Part shown: positions 16,957-26,296 of the stretch, in pieces | Position numbering within the stretch: position 1 is the first letter of the stretch | Layout of the letters: every line of letters starts with the position of its first letter | Assembly: GCA_049687015.1 (NCBI GenBank) | Contig: JBAVIP010000048.1 | Coordinates: 1 to 64,000 of the forward strand | Source of the DNA: Methylotenera_A sp049687015 | GTDB lineage: Bacteria; Pseudomonadota; Gammaproteobacteria; Burkholderiales; Methylophilaceae | DNA length: 64,000 nt | Direction of reading: 5' to 3' | The notes under the pieces: model-generated | The model's database searches: none | What the model was told of the DNA's origin: nothing | What the model saw: the letters and a program-made list of their open reading frames with translations, nothing else | Translations under genes and position numbers: made by a program

Positions 16957-18006
16957 TTAAGATTCCAAAGCGTAAGGCAGATTCTTAGTGGTCACAACCG
17001 CGTCGTTCCAATAAATGCTGCCTGCTTCTTTAGCGTCGATACGCATTTCGACAAGCGCATCGAAACTGCCAGAAGGATTGGCGGCGGCTCTGACAATCTG
17101 ACCAACTTCATTTTTTGTGCCATCCATCACTTTATCGCCTGCCAAGGGTGTGCGATCTGATTCAATACTGGCAAGATAAGTACGTCGTTTAACGCTGCCT
17201 AAATAATGGGTGCGTGCCACAATTTCTTGCCCTGTGTAGCAACCTTTTTTAAAGCTGATTGCGTTAAGTAAATCCAGGTTAAGCATTTGTGGCACGAATT
17301 GTTCCTGTGTCGCTGACGTGATGTCCGGAATGCCTGCCTGTATTTCCAGCCAATCCCAGCAAGGCTTTCCGACTAGCTGGCACTCGGCTTTGAGTGCATT
17401 CCAGATGGTTGGCGCATTGGCGGCGTCAGTAAAAACTTCAAATCGCGTGTTGTTTCCTGTTGCTGGCAATTTAAGGATCGCGCCATTTTCCAGGCTCAAC
17501 AGTTCGTAGTCCTGGCTTGGAGCTTTCGTAAACAATGGTACTAATAGTTTTGCGGCTTCTGGGCCATTTAATCCAAACTTGATAGGCGAATCGCTTACGT
17601 CTTTAATCTCGACCTTGCTGCGCATTACATACATTTTCAGGCGTTTCATGATGGGTTCTAGCAGCTCGCGATTCAGCTGCAAATGCAGGTGACCCCCAAG
17701 CTCATGATTATGGTGTGCAAACGCCAAAAACAGTGCCAGCATGCGGCCTTTCGGGTTGCAATAAGCGGTGTAATGCGCGTTATTGCCAACCAGTAGCTTC
17801 ACATCATTGGTGACCTGTCCTTGCAGAAAACTAGCGGCATCCGCGCCATTGATTTCTAACAAACCAAGATGTGTTAAATCGCACAGCACGTTAGTTTTGG
17901 TCGTAGCAAGTAGCTCTGCACTTGGATTACCAAAGTGCATCACAACACCATTTTCTATAACTGCGTCTTGCGTTGCCAAACTTGTTTGCCATTCTGTTGC
18001 TGTCAT
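16957..18006 (-). CDS. ygfZ: YgfZ/GcvT-domain folate-binding protein
   Basis: 349 residues. The family signature KKGCYTGQEIVARTHYLG (conserved Cys, about residue 240) and an N-terminal GcvT-like fold are present. In E. coli YgfZ binds folate and supports Fe-S enzymes such as MiaB. It is divergently oriented to ygfX, which in E. coli is a near neighbour (ygfZ then sdhE-ygfX). Convergent with ftsB, only 6 bp apart. Confidence 0.93.
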   Translation of the reverse strand: MTATEWQTSLATQDAVIENGVVMHFGNPSAELLATTKTNVLCDLTHLGLLEINGADAASFLQGQVTNDVKLLVGNNAHYTAYCNPKGRMLALFLAFAHHNHELGGHLHLQLNRELLEPIMKRLKMYVMRSKVEIKDVSDSPIKFGLNGPEAAKLLVPLFTKAPSQDYELLSLENGAILKLPATGNNTRFEVFTDAANAPTIWNALKAECQLVGKPCWDWLEIQAGIPDITSATQEQFVPQMLNLDLLNAISFKKGCYTGQEIVARTHYLGSVKRRTYLASIESDRTPLAGDKVMDGTKNEVGQIVRAAANPSGSFDALVEMRIDAKEAGSIYWNDAVVTTKNLPYALES

Positions 18007-18038
18007 GCCAATATTACCTTATTTAATTGCAAACCAAC

Positions 18039-18533
18039 ATGAGCCCCATATTACTACAGCCCATTCACATTAAACTTAAGCGCTCGAAACTAATGTTGGG
18101 GTTGTTGAGTTGCGTTTCAATTGCCGGTTGCCTGATTTTACTCTATCTGCCAATACCGTTCTACATTGCGTTAGCTATGGTGGTACTCATTATTATATCG
18201 ACTGTATATTTTATTTTGCGCGATGCTTTGTTGATGTTGCCGTGGTCATGGCAAACGATTGAGGTAGATGGCAAAGGTCAACTCACAATTACTAATCAAC
18301 GCGGCCAGCAATTTAAGCCTGCGCTTGCTGCCAACAGCTTTATTCATGCCCATGCCATTATTTTGAATTTTAAGAGAAATGGTTTCAGGCTTGCCATGCC
18401 GCCAATGATTCTATTTAGAAGTGTTGAAAACGAAAATGAATTAAGGCGGCTACGGGTTTGGTTGCGCTGGTTTAAGCACGAAGACGTACCGCATCAAGGC
18501 GATTCGAGTGATGCCGCGGAATTAGAAACCTGA
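18039..18533 (+). CDS. ygfX: YgfX (CptA-type) membrane protein
   Basis: 164 residues from the ATG at 18039 (a TTG 12 bp upstream is possible; neither has a good ribosome site). Two hydrophobic segments (about 20-62) are followed by the family core RDALLMLPWSWQTIEVDGKG and a C-terminal RRLRVWLRW. In E. coli YgfX (CptA) was described as the toxin paired with SdhE/CptB and as affecting FtsZ/MreB. No sdhE is adjacent here. The last 40 bp overlap the 3' end of the convergent mxaL. Confidence 0.75.
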   Translation: MSPILLQPIHIKLKRSKLMLGLLSCVSIAGCLILLYLPIPFYIALAMVVLIIISTVYFILRDALLMLPWSWQTIEVDGKGQLTITNQRGQQFKPALAANSFIHAHAIILNFKRNGFRLAMPPMILFRSVENENELRRLRVWLRWFKHEDVPHQGDSSDAAELET

Positions 18534-19513
18534 CGTTTTCTGCGTGCAATAAACTGTATAAAGATATCTTTCGATTCTTTTATTGGATGTTTGGGTAGAT
18601 AAGCCGCTAAAAACAACAGCCCGGCTAGGCCAGCAAAAATCCATTTTAATTCAAATGCAGCTTTATCTCGGCGCGCAGGCGGCTGTTTTTTCATGGCAAC
18701 CAGAATATTTTGTAAGTTGTTACCGTTTACATAGTTGCCATTCACTTCTTTGGCGAGCGATTGCAAATATTTCTCGTCCAATCTAGACAAGTAACGGTCG
18801 TTTGTGTCCGTGGCAACGCTTTCTTCACGTGTGCCAATATTATCCTGTGAAATTTGCGCTACACCTGGCTGCATCGCAAAACTTTCTGCCGCCCAGTAAC
18901 CAATGAGTTGGTTTTTGTCATCCAATTTGGGAATGGCTGTGCCTTTGTCACTGCCCATACCCACAAACAGCCAATCTTTGCCACCCTGAAAGCCTGTTAA
19001 ATCTCGGGTATTGAAAATGTGCAATTTAGGCGTTTCTTCGCCATCAGTGAAATAGACTACCTGTGCGGGCTCAGGAAAACTGCGAATGAGTTTGGCGAGT
19101 GTCAACATGCTTTCTCTGATACGGCTGTTGCCAGACCAGCCATTGCGCCAATCCAGATGGTCAATCGTATCTTCAATCGCAGCAAAATTAGCACATACTT
19201 CAATCGGCGTGTATAGCGCAGCTACGCTAACGCCTGCGAATAAACCTATGCTTACTTGTGTTCCGCAAGGCATTTCACCAATGATGCGATGCAATAAAAA
19301 CTGCTGGTATTGCATGCGTGAGACTGGTTTGCCATCCAGGCTCATATCTTTTACGTTCATGCTTTGTGAAATATCGGCCACCAGTAAATAGCTGTAGATA
19401 TCACGTTTAACCGGTACTGTTGGCTTAAACATGGCGATTATCAGCAGCAACAAAGCTGCTATGAGCATGGTAATGTCGCGGCGATGGCGTAAATAATTAA
19501 AAATCTTTTTCAT
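18494..19513 (-). CDS. mxaL: MxaL-like von Willebrand factor A protein
   Basis: 339 residues from the ATG at 19513; a TTG at 19532-19534 gives seven more residues, and neither start has a clear ribosome site. N-terminal membrane segment, then a vWA domain with the MIDAS motif DISQS and TDGEE, and a C-terminal membrane helix near WIFAGLAGLLFLAAYL. Last of six minus-strand genes matching the methanol dehydrogenase accessory order mxaR-S-A-C-K-L, thought to help metal insertion or assembly. Assignment rests mostly on gene order. Confidence 0.85.
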   Translation of the reverse strand: MKKIFNYLRHRRDITMLIAALLLLIIAMFKPTVPVKRDIYSYLLVADISQSMNVKDMSLDGKPVSRMQYQQFLLHRIIGEMPCGTQVSIGLFAGVSVAALYTPIEVCANFAAIEDTIDHLDWRNGWSGNSRIRESMLTLAKLIRSFPEPAQVVYFTDGEETPKLHIFNTRDLTGFQGGKDWLFVGMGSDKGTAIPKLDDKNQLIGYWAAESFAMQPGVAQISQDNIGTREESVATDTNDRYLSRLDEKYLQSLAKEVNGNYVNGNNLQNILVAMKKQPPARRDKAAFELKWIFAGLAGLLFLAAYLPKHPIKESKDIFIQFIARRKRQVSNSAASLESP

Positions 19514-19545
19514 GAATATTTTAAACTTAAGCAATTGCCATCAAA

Positions 19546-20100
19546 TTAAGGCAAACCCACAGGGATATTGCCCATAATCAGGCCGGCTTTATCCCCTTCG
19601 CCCACACCTGGGGTAGGATTTGTTGGTAACAGCGTGAGCAAGCGATCTAGATTGTGTTTTGCATCCCAATGGTTGTTCTCAAGTTTAAGTGATGAGACAT
19701 AAGCGGTTTTGGCCTGGCGCATCAGATATTCCGCTTCTTGATGTATGGATGCGGTATTACCGCTAATGGCCAGGGCACGCAAAAAGAAAATATTCCCAAC
19801 GTTGTATTGCACCGCAGATTTTTGGCTGGTGTTAGCCTTGGGCATCAATGCGGTGAATAGCAGAGTGGCTTCCTTATAGCGCTCTTTTTTAGCCAAATAA
19901 AGCGCGGTAGCAAACTTTGCTTCCAAGCTTTCTTTATCTGTCTCGGGTGTTATTCCTGCGGTAACCGCCTGATTAAACGCATCAATCTGCTTGATGCGCT
20001 TATAACTGTATAAGCTGCCAGCCAGGCAAATAAGGCTGATGATAGTGAAAGCCCAGGTAAGCCTTTTTACACTAAAAAATCGAGAAATATCTAATGCCAC
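19546..20100 (-). CDS. mxaK: MxaK-like TPR-type membrane protein
   Basis: 184 residues with one N-terminal membrane segment (about 14-32) and a helical repeat-like region (ALYLAKKERYKEATLLFTAL; then YNVGNIFFLRAL; then DAKHNLDRLL). It sits between mxaC and mxaL, as in methylotroph mxa clusters. In related bat/aerotolerance-type clusters a TPR protein occupies the same place between vWA genes. Role: accessory in methanol dehydrogenase maturation, inferred. Confidence 0.8.
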   Translation of the reverse strand: MALDISRFFSVKRLTWAFTIISLICLAGSLYSYKRIKQIDAFNQAVTAGITPETDKESLEAKFATALYLAKKERYKEATLLFTALMPKANTSQKSAVQYNVGNIFFLRALAISGNTASIHQEAEYLMRQAKTAYVSSLKLENNHWDAKHNLDRLLTLLPTNPTPGVGEGDKAGLIMGNIPVGLP

Positions 20101-20119
20101 GTTTTAACCTCTTTAAGTA

Positions 20120-21100
20120 TTAGCTTCGCCAAGTATGCGTTTCTAAATATTTTACGCCGAGCAATAATGCGATCATGATGGCGGCAATTAAAAAACAGAT
20201 ATTTGATAAATCTTTACCAGGAATTTTTTCTAAGTATTTAATCGGTTTTTTTTCTTTGCGGTTAATGTCATCAATCGCCAGCTGCAAAGTTTTTGGGTTT
20301 TCTGCCTCGTAAGCATTAAACGGTGTTTTCATGGTTTTAAAGAATTCATACAGCTCAATCTCGGGCGGCAAGGCTTTATCAGGGTCAGGTTTATAAGTTT
20401 TATCAAAAATACTTAAACCACCGGGCTGGCGCAACACAATCCAGTAAAGACTAATATGCATGCGGTCAAACCAGTCGCGGATTTTTTGCTGGGCATCGGC
20501 ACCAATTCTTCCTGCACCATCAGACAATAAAATGATCGCACGCGAACCGGAATCGGGGATATTGTCGAATAGTCCAGCACCAGCAGTAAGTCCGCTGCCG
20601 ATATTGGTTTGAAACAGCGCGTTACCGGCTGTGGCGCGTACCGCGGCTACCATAGCTTCTTTGTTTTCAGTCAGCGGCAGCACATACATTGCCGAGTTGC
20701 TGAATGAAATCATGCCCATCATGTCGTTTTGGCGTGATTGCACGAATTGAGTAATTAAGCGTGCAGCGGCAGCAGATTTTGTTTCACCCACGGTGGTTTC
20801 TGTAGTGGCTGCAAATGCGTCATCCATGCTGGCGCTTCTATCCAGCACCAAGCCGATTTGCGCGCCTACGCCTATGCGTTCAACTTGTTGCTGATTGGTG
20901 TGCGGAGCGCTTAAACCCAGCACAATAAAAAGCAGGGCAAGCGCTGCCAGCACCTTTAAAAGTAAGCCTATCAGGTCAGAAAGCGGGTCTGCTGGCAACA
21001 TGTCGAGCCAAGAGTAGCTTTTACTATGGGTGCGCTGAAACACCAAAGGCAACAACGCCAATGGTAGCAACCATAACAGCCATGGAAGTGAAAAAGACAC
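20120..21100 (-). CDS. mxaC: MxaC-like von Willebrand factor A protein
   Basis: 326 residues. Two N-terminal membrane helices (about 3-20 and 44-64), then a vWA domain with a full MIDAS motif DRSAS (Asp 87) and LLSDGAGRIG, and a C-terminal helix (ICFLIAAIMIALLLG). The architecture matches BatA/MxaC. It is 3 bp from mxaA upstream and 19 bp from mxaK downstream, clearly one operon. Confidence 0.88.
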   Translation of the reverse strand: MSFSLPWLLWLLPLALLPLVFQRTHSKSYSWLDMLPADPLSDLIGLLLKVLAALALLFIVLGLSAPHTNQQQVERIGVGAQIGLVLDRSASMDDAFAATTETTVGETKSAAAARLITQFVQSRQNDMMGMISFSNSAMYVLPLTENKEAMVAAVRATAGNALFQTNIGSGLTAGAGLFDNIPDSGSRAIILLSDGAGRIGADAQQKIRDWFDRMHISLYWIVLRQPGGLSIFDKTYKPDPDKALPPEIELYEFFKTMKTPFNAYEAENPKTLQLAIDDINRKEKKPIKYLEKIPGKDLSNICFLIAAIMIALLLGVKYLETHTWRS

Positions 21101-21103
21101 TAT

Positions 21104-22105
21104 TTAGACCTTGTTTTCCGAAGGCAAAGCATCTGGAACTAGCCCGCGCTCACAATCGCGGCAGCGGCGGCAAAACTGTACCAGCCACTGTATCGGGTTG
21201 CTGCCTGCCTCATGTTTTGCATTTGGCTCAAAAAACACCTGGCGTGATAAGCCAAAAAATTGCTCCATTTCGGTTTTAATGGCTTTAAAAGCAGGTTTTT
21301 GTGCTAAAAACTGGTCAAGATTATCAGCAAATAAACTATTGCCCGCAGTAGCGTTTAATGACGCATGCATGCTGGAAACCGCTTGCTGTATACCCTGTGG
21401 CGTATTGGGCAATCTGCGGATTTCACGATAACTTTTGGCAAATGGTCCGCCCATGCGCGGCAACCAGGCGTGTTTACCGAGCATATATAGCAAACTTAAT
21501 AAACTTAAAACTAAAACAATCAGCAAGATTTTCAGGTGTTTTTTCTCTGGCGAATTATCAAGAAGTAATGGGCCTCTAAATTTGCTCATGTCGTTTTCAA
21601 TTTTTACTTGCCCAAAAATCGAAATGGGTGAAATTGCAAACTCCCAGCTTGGGATGCGGTATTTCACCACTTCTTTACCTTTGGATTCCACATTGATAAT
21701 GTGTAAGTATTCGGCGGGCAGTGCGCCAGGTTTGGCTACATTTTTATTGGTAAATACTTGATAACTAAGTGTTAATTCATGGATAACCTTATCGCTTTCG
21801 TCCTTGCTGGTGTGTTTAATGTCGCTTAAATCAATGCCAAGCACTTGTCCTCTATAACGTTTTTCGTAACCGATAATCGGCAGTGATTCATCAATGAGCT
21901 TGTAAGGTTTTTTGATGCTAAGTGTGATATGACGGGTTAGCACGTCGCCTACGGTATAGCCTACAGCTCGCTCCGGGTCTTGTATTTGCATGCTGACGAT
22001 GCCCGTTTTTATGTCGGGTAGCAATTGGCTATCAAGCGCATGGGCGGAAATAGCACATATGCTTAAAAACAGTGCGAATAGTAATTGAGTTAAAAATCTG
22101 GTCAT
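21104..22105 (-). CDS. mxaA: MxaA-like periplasmic/membrane protein
   Basis: 333 residues. Signal peptide (cleavage after AHA, about residue 23), a beta-rich exported domain, one membrane helix near residue 195-210 (ILLIVLVLSLLSLLYML), then a helical cytosolic tail. This BatD-like layout and its place between the DUF58 and vWA genes fit MxaA, implicated in calcium insertion into methanol dehydrogenase in Methylobacterium. Sequence identity to MxaA itself cannot be tested here. Confidence 0.85.
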   Translation of the reverse strand: MTRFLTQLLFALFLSICAISAHALDSQLLPDIKTGIVSMQIQDPERAVGYTVGDVLTRHITLSIKKPYKLIDESLPIIGYEKRYRGQVLGIDLSDIKHTSKDESDKVIHELTLSYQVFTNKNVAKPGALPAEYLHIINVESKGKEVVKYRIPSWEFAISPISIFGQVKIENDMSKFRGPLLLDNSPEKKHLKILLIVLVLSLLSLLYMLGKHAWLPRMGGPFAKSYREIRRLPNTPQGIQQAVSSMHASLNATAGNSLFADNLDQFLAQKPAFKAIKTEMEQFFGLSRQVFFEPNAKHEAGSNPIQWLVQFCRRCRDCERGLVPDALPSENKV

Positions 22106-22109
22106 AAAT

Positions 22110-22973
22110 TCAGGCGGCTACAAATTGGTGAAAATACTCGGTCAGCCTATTGGCATCAAAATCGCCTTCTACGTAAAATGGCGGCATATCAAATTGCATA
22201 AACAGCTTGTAGATGGCCTCGCGGCGCGCTTCAAACGATTCAACAATCCGGTTGCGATAGCTTTTGCGTAAAAACAAGGTACGTTTCGCGCCCGTTTCAG
22301 GGTCGGTCACGGCGGTTATGCCAAATTCAGGCAAGTCTCTGTATTCGTCAGCATCCCACAACACCATTGGCACGATGTGGTGGCGCAATAAGTTTGCCAG
22401 CGATTCCTCAAGCTGTTGCATGGGCATATGGAAATCTGAAATCAGGAATACCAGTGAGCGCTCGCGTGGTAAGTAGCGCCATATATCGCCAATGCCTGCG
22501 CCAGATACGTGTGCCGGATGGTACTCTTTCAAGCGTTCGGCCAATTCTATCGCACGCTGCGGTTTGAAAGAGGCGGTACTTATCCAATCCTCGCGCACAA
22601 CTTCATCAAAACCCACGAAGCCAAAAGGATCGCCGTTGCGGTTGGCAGACTGTGCGACCGACTCAGCAATATCTGCTGCCTTGCGGATTTTGCGCTCTTT
22701 TGCGCCAAAATTCATACTGCCCGATAAATCACAGACGACAAACACCGGTGTGGCACTTTTTTGGTTAAACAAGCGCACATATATTTGCTCCATCGGGTCG
22801 CGAATGGTTTGGCGCAAATCAATACGGCGCGGGTCAGGATAAGAGAGTAATGTGGTATGGCCAATAAACTCCATGCCCATGCCACGCTGCGTACTGGCGT
22901 GGCGGCCTGGGTGACGGCCTCGGTTGCGCCAACCGATGTGGTAGCTAAACTCTTTAATTTCTAGCATGCTCAT
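22110..22973 (-). CDS. mxaS: MxaS-like DUF58 protein
   Basis: 287 residues. Carries the DUF58 core with GRHPGRHASTQRG near the N terminus and a degenerate vWA fold with MIDAS-like DLSGSMN and ISDFHMP. DUF58 proteins always partner MoxR ATPases. It starts 132 bp after mxaR, an unusually wide gap in an otherwise tightly packed operon, and ends 4 bp before mxaA. Confidence 0.88.
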   Translation of the reverse strand: MSMLEIKEFSYHIGWRNRGRHPGRHASTQRGMGMEFIGHTTLLSYPDPRRIDLRQTIRDPMEQIYVRLFNQKSATPVFVVCDLSGSMNFGAKERKIRKAADIAESVAQSANRNGDPFGFVGFDEVVREDWISTASFKPQRAIELAERLKEYHPAHVSGAGIGDIWRYLPRERSLVFLISDFHMPMQQLEESLANLLRHHIVPMVLWDADEYRDLPEFGITAVTDPETGAKRTLFLRKSYRNRIVESFEARREAIYKLFMQFDMPPFYVEGDFDANRLTEYFHQFVAA

Positions 22974-23105
22974 TTTAACCAGCCATTTTCATTAAGAACA
23001 TGATACGAGGCACCGAGTGAGCGCAAGGCGCGAATCGTACATTGAAGTACATTAAGCTTTGCGCGAATGAGGTAACAAAGTAGCATGGATGTAATGAAAT
23101 TTGGC

Positions 23106-24122
23106 TTAAGGCGCTGCTACAGCGTTAAGGATATTCGAAAGCATCTCACGCGCAATCTCGGTGCGGCGCATCTCATACACCGGGCTAAACACCAGACGAT
23201 GCGCCACGGTTTCGTGAAATACGGCATGGATATCTTCAGGTGTAATTGCAGTACGCTGGTTTAGCCAAGCATTGACGCGGGCAGCGCGCAACATCATGCT
23301 CATGCCACGCGGGCTGGCGCCAGCAAGCACAAGGCGATTCATATCCACATTAGTGACTTTTACGCCATATTCAGTAGGGTTACGCGTTGCTTTCCATAGA
23401 TTCAATGCGTATTTTTTAAGCGTATCAGATGATTCAATACTGTTTTGAATCACTGTTGAAAATTCATTAAGTTGATCAAATTTCAAAACATCGGCCTGAG
23501 TGGTGCCTATCAAGGCATCGACGTTATGGAACTTAGTGTCAAACATCAAGCCTGACATAATGGCATCATCATTTGGTACTGCAATGGGAATTTCCATCAT
23601 AAAACGGTCACGCGCGGCAGAAGGAATTTCAAAAGTCTCTTCCTTTTCAACCTGGTTGCGGTCTGCAAACACAATCATGTGCGGGAACACATGTTCCTTA
23701 TTGAATGCTGAAAGGGTACGTTCAGCCATCACACGTAGAAGCAATGAGTGTACTTGTGGGCGCGCGCGGTTAATTTCGTTAAAGAAAAATACCGATAAAT
23801 CTTCGCCCGACATCAATAATGGCCCAGCGCTCACATGCGGTTTGCCATCTTCGCCTAAATAAGTGTGATACACCAAATCGTTAGGCATGAGGTCAATCGT
23901 GCCTTCAATACGTTGGTAGCCGCCGCCAATGCCGCGTGTAAAGGCACGTAGCAGCGTAGTTTTACCCACGCCCACATCGCCCTCAAGCAACACATGCCCA
24001 CGTGCAAAAATCGCGATGGTAATCAAACGTATCGGGTTTTGCTGCCCAACCACGACCTTATTGACTTCAGTTTCTAAAGTTAGCGCATGTTGACGCCAGT
24101 CGGCCAATTGACGGTCGCTCAT
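23106..24122 (-). CDS. mxaR: MxaR (MoxR-family AAA+ ATPase)
   Basis: 338 residues. Walker A GDVGVGKTT (48-56), Walker B FFFNEINRA with the usual MoxR Asn, sensor region RDRFMMEI, and the SPRGMS lid motif. MoxR ATPases act as chaperones with vWA/DUF58 partners; in the mxa cluster it is thought to help make active methanol dehydrogenase. First gene of mxaRSACKL. A possible sigma-70 -10 TATAAT lies on the minus strand at 24170-24175, with no good -35. Confidence 0.92.
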   Translation of the reverse strand: MSDRQLADWRQHALTLETEVNKVVVGQQNPIRLITIAIFARGHVLLEGDVGVGKTTLLRAFTRGIGGGYQRIEGTIDLMPNDLVYHTYLGEDGKPHVSAGPLLMSGEDLSVFFFNEINRARPQVHSLLLRVMAERTLSAFNKEHVFPHMIVFADRNQVEKEETFEIPSAARDRFMMEIPIAVPNDDAIMSGLMFDTKFHNVDALIGTTQADVLKFDQLNEFSTVIQNSIESSDTLKKYALNLWKATRNPTEYGVKVTNVDMNRLVLAGASPRGMSMMLRAARVNAWLNQRTAITPEDIHAVFHETVAHRLVFSPVYEMRRTEIAREMLSNILNAVAAP

Positions 24123-24295
24123 TAAGTTTTCCCTAAAATAGATCGGTTAATTTTAATCACTAATTTTCAATTATATTAAATGAATTTATCGAAAGAGTAT
24201 ACAGGTTTGTATATACCGTTGAAAATTCTTTGCATATATGGCTTTCGTAAAATCCTATTTTCAGCGATGATAACTTAAACTTCTAGATTACATGT

Positions 24296-25348
24296 ATGGA
24301 AACCGTGAAATCGCTACAAATGGAACCCCAACTCAAACAAACCTTTGGCAATTACTTAAGCACCTATCTCAATGCCAGTTTTGATAGCCGTAAACTCTCC
24401 ATCACCTACAATACCGCGGCTAACACCCTAGACCAACTGCAAACACTGGCGATTCTCTGTGTCGGTGCGTGGCTGGTGATGCATAACAGCAACTTTGCTT
24501 TTGGTTTTATTCTTGGTGGCATGTTAGTCGCCTTTCAAATGTTCTCAGGCAGGTTATCCGGCCCTGTATTACGCTTAGTGGGCTTATGGCAAGAGTTTCA
24601 ACAAGCGGACATTGCGGTTAAACGCCTAGGTGATGTGATGAACGCCCCAGCAGAACCGATGACGCTTATCCCTACTCGTGCTAACGTGAATCAAGCGACG
24701 AATATCACTGTCGATAGCCTTGGCTTTAAGTATGGTGATGACCTGCCATGGTTGTATCAAAACCTCAGCTTTAACATTCAAGCAGGGCATTGTGTATTGA
24801 TTATGGGGCCAAGTGGCTGTGGTAAAAGTACACTGGCTAAACTGTTATTGGGTTTTTATAGACCACAAGAAGGCAACATTAAACTCAATGGCCAAGACAT
24901 CAGTTACCTTGCTGCCAATGAGCTGCGTAATCACTTTGGCGTGGTGCCGCAAGAAACTATGCTGTTCTCAGGCACCATTTACGATAACCTCATTCTCGCC
25001 AACCCACATGCCAGTTTTGAGCAAATCGTTCAAGCCTGTCAACTGGCGGAAATCCACACCACCATCGAAAAACTCCCGCAAGGTTACCAAACCGTTGTGG
25101 GTGAACACGGCACAGGTTTAAGTGGAGGTCAGAAGCAACGCATTGCCATTGCCAGAGCCTTGCTCAAACAACCTAAAGTGTTGATATTCGATGAAGCGGT
25201 TTCAAACCTCGACCAGCAAACCACAGAACAGTTTGCACAGACGGTGAATAAATTAAAAGGCAAAGTAACGATTCTGTTTATTACACATCAATTGCCGAAA
25301 GGATTACAGGTGGATGAGGCGGTGATATTGGGTAAGAGACGACAATAG
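24296..25348 (+). pseudogene. Truncated type I secretion ABC transporter (HlyB/RtxB-like) fragment
   Basis: 350 residues corresponding to the last membrane helices and the nucleotide-binding domain of a roughly 700-residue type I secretion ATPase. Walker A GPSGCGKST (171-178), signature LSGGQ (275-279), Walker B VLIFDEA, and the switch His in FITHQLP are intact. The C39/N-terminal domain and the first helices are missing: the frame is closed by TAG 12 bp before the ATG at 24296, and the similarity starts abruptly at ETVKSLQMEPQ. The C terminus is also cut, ending where the transposase leader begins. No membrane fusion partner or TolC is nearby, so it is most likely a non-functional remnant. 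Confidence 0.8.
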
Positions 25349-26134
25349 GGGACAGACCACGGTTTTCTAGATTAAATGCTACAATTTAGCTCTTATTGTT
25401 GATTAATTGAGCCCGCCATGCCCCGCCGCCCGCGCGTTATTGTGCCAAACACGCCGCAACACCTTATTCAACGTGGCAATAATCGCCAAGCTTGTTTTTA
25501 TGCCGATGAAGATTACCAATTCTACTTAGAATGGCTTAAAGAGTACGCTGACAAAGCAGAATGCAATATTCATGCTTGTGTATTAATGACGAACCATGTG
25601 CATTTGCTCGTTTCCACCGAAAAAGCTGATGCTGTGGGCGCCATGATGAAGGCGCTTGGTCAGCGTTATGTACAATATATCAATAAAACTTATAAACGCA
25701 GCGGCACATTGTGGGAAGGCCGCTATCGCTCTTGCCCGATACAAGCAGAAGCTTATCTATTTAGTTGCCAACGTTATATCGAGCTTAACCCTGTGCGCGC
25801 CAATATGGTGGCGCACCCCGCCGAATATCGCTGGTCTAGCTATGCCGCAAACGCACAAGGTGAGCCAAACGTTATAATTAAACCGCACTTACTTTACAAT
25901 GCGCTTGGCTTAGATGCTGAAAAGCGGCAAGCGGCATACCGCGAATTGTTTAGGTATGAGCTGGATATTGGTTTGGTGGATGAAATACGGCGCTCAACCA
26001 ATAGTAATTATGCTTTGGGTAACGAGATGTTTGTTAAGCAAATTGAGGGGGCGCTGGGTAGACGCGTTACGCAAGGCAAATCTGGTAGGCCTAAAAGCGT
26101 TAAAAATGAAATAGAAAGCAAGCCGCTTTGGTAG
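25347..26134 (+). mobile_element. REP-associated tyrosine transposase (RAYT) unit
   Basis: A leader GGGGACAGACCACGGTTTT (25347-25366), a sequence that often precedes such transposases, overlaps the stop codon of the ABC fragment. The transposase gene follows at 25418. No matching inverted copy of the leader was seen after 26134, so the right boundary is only nominal. Confidence 0.6.
25418..26134 (+). CDS. REP-associated Y1 transposase (TnpA_REP/RAYT)
   Basis: 238 residues. N-terminal PRRPRVIVPNTPQHLIQRGNN, the HUH metal motif NHVHLL (His 60, His 62), and catalytic Tyr 120 in QRYIELNPVRANMV followed by WSSYAA identify the Y1 (IS200/IS605-related) RAYT family. These enzymes nick and rejoin single-stranded palindromes (REPs). 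All catalytic residues are intact. It lies between the decayed ABC gene and fabA, and together they form a small acquired island. Confidence 0.92.
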   Translation: MPRRPRVIVPNTPQHLIQRGNNRQACFYADEDYQFYLEWLKEYADKAECNIHACVLMTNHVHLLVSTEKADAVGAMMKALGQRYVQYINKTYKRSGTLWEGRYRSCPIQAEAYLFSCQRYIELNPVRANMVAHPAEYRWSSYAANAQGEPNVIIKPHLLYNALGLDAEKRQAAYRELFRYELDIGLVDEIRRSTNSNYALGNEMFVKQIEGALGRRVTQGKSGRPKSVKNEIESKPLW

Positions 26135-26296
26135 AGAATCGTGATTTATTGGATAATTTCATGTCGAATCTACAATATAAAACTATATCCGCCTTTTAAT
26201 TTTCTTACAAAAACCGCTAGTTAAAATTTAGTACTTTCGCTAAATTGATTTTCCGGCGAAAATAGCGGAAACATTAAAACATAAAGTATAAATTCA

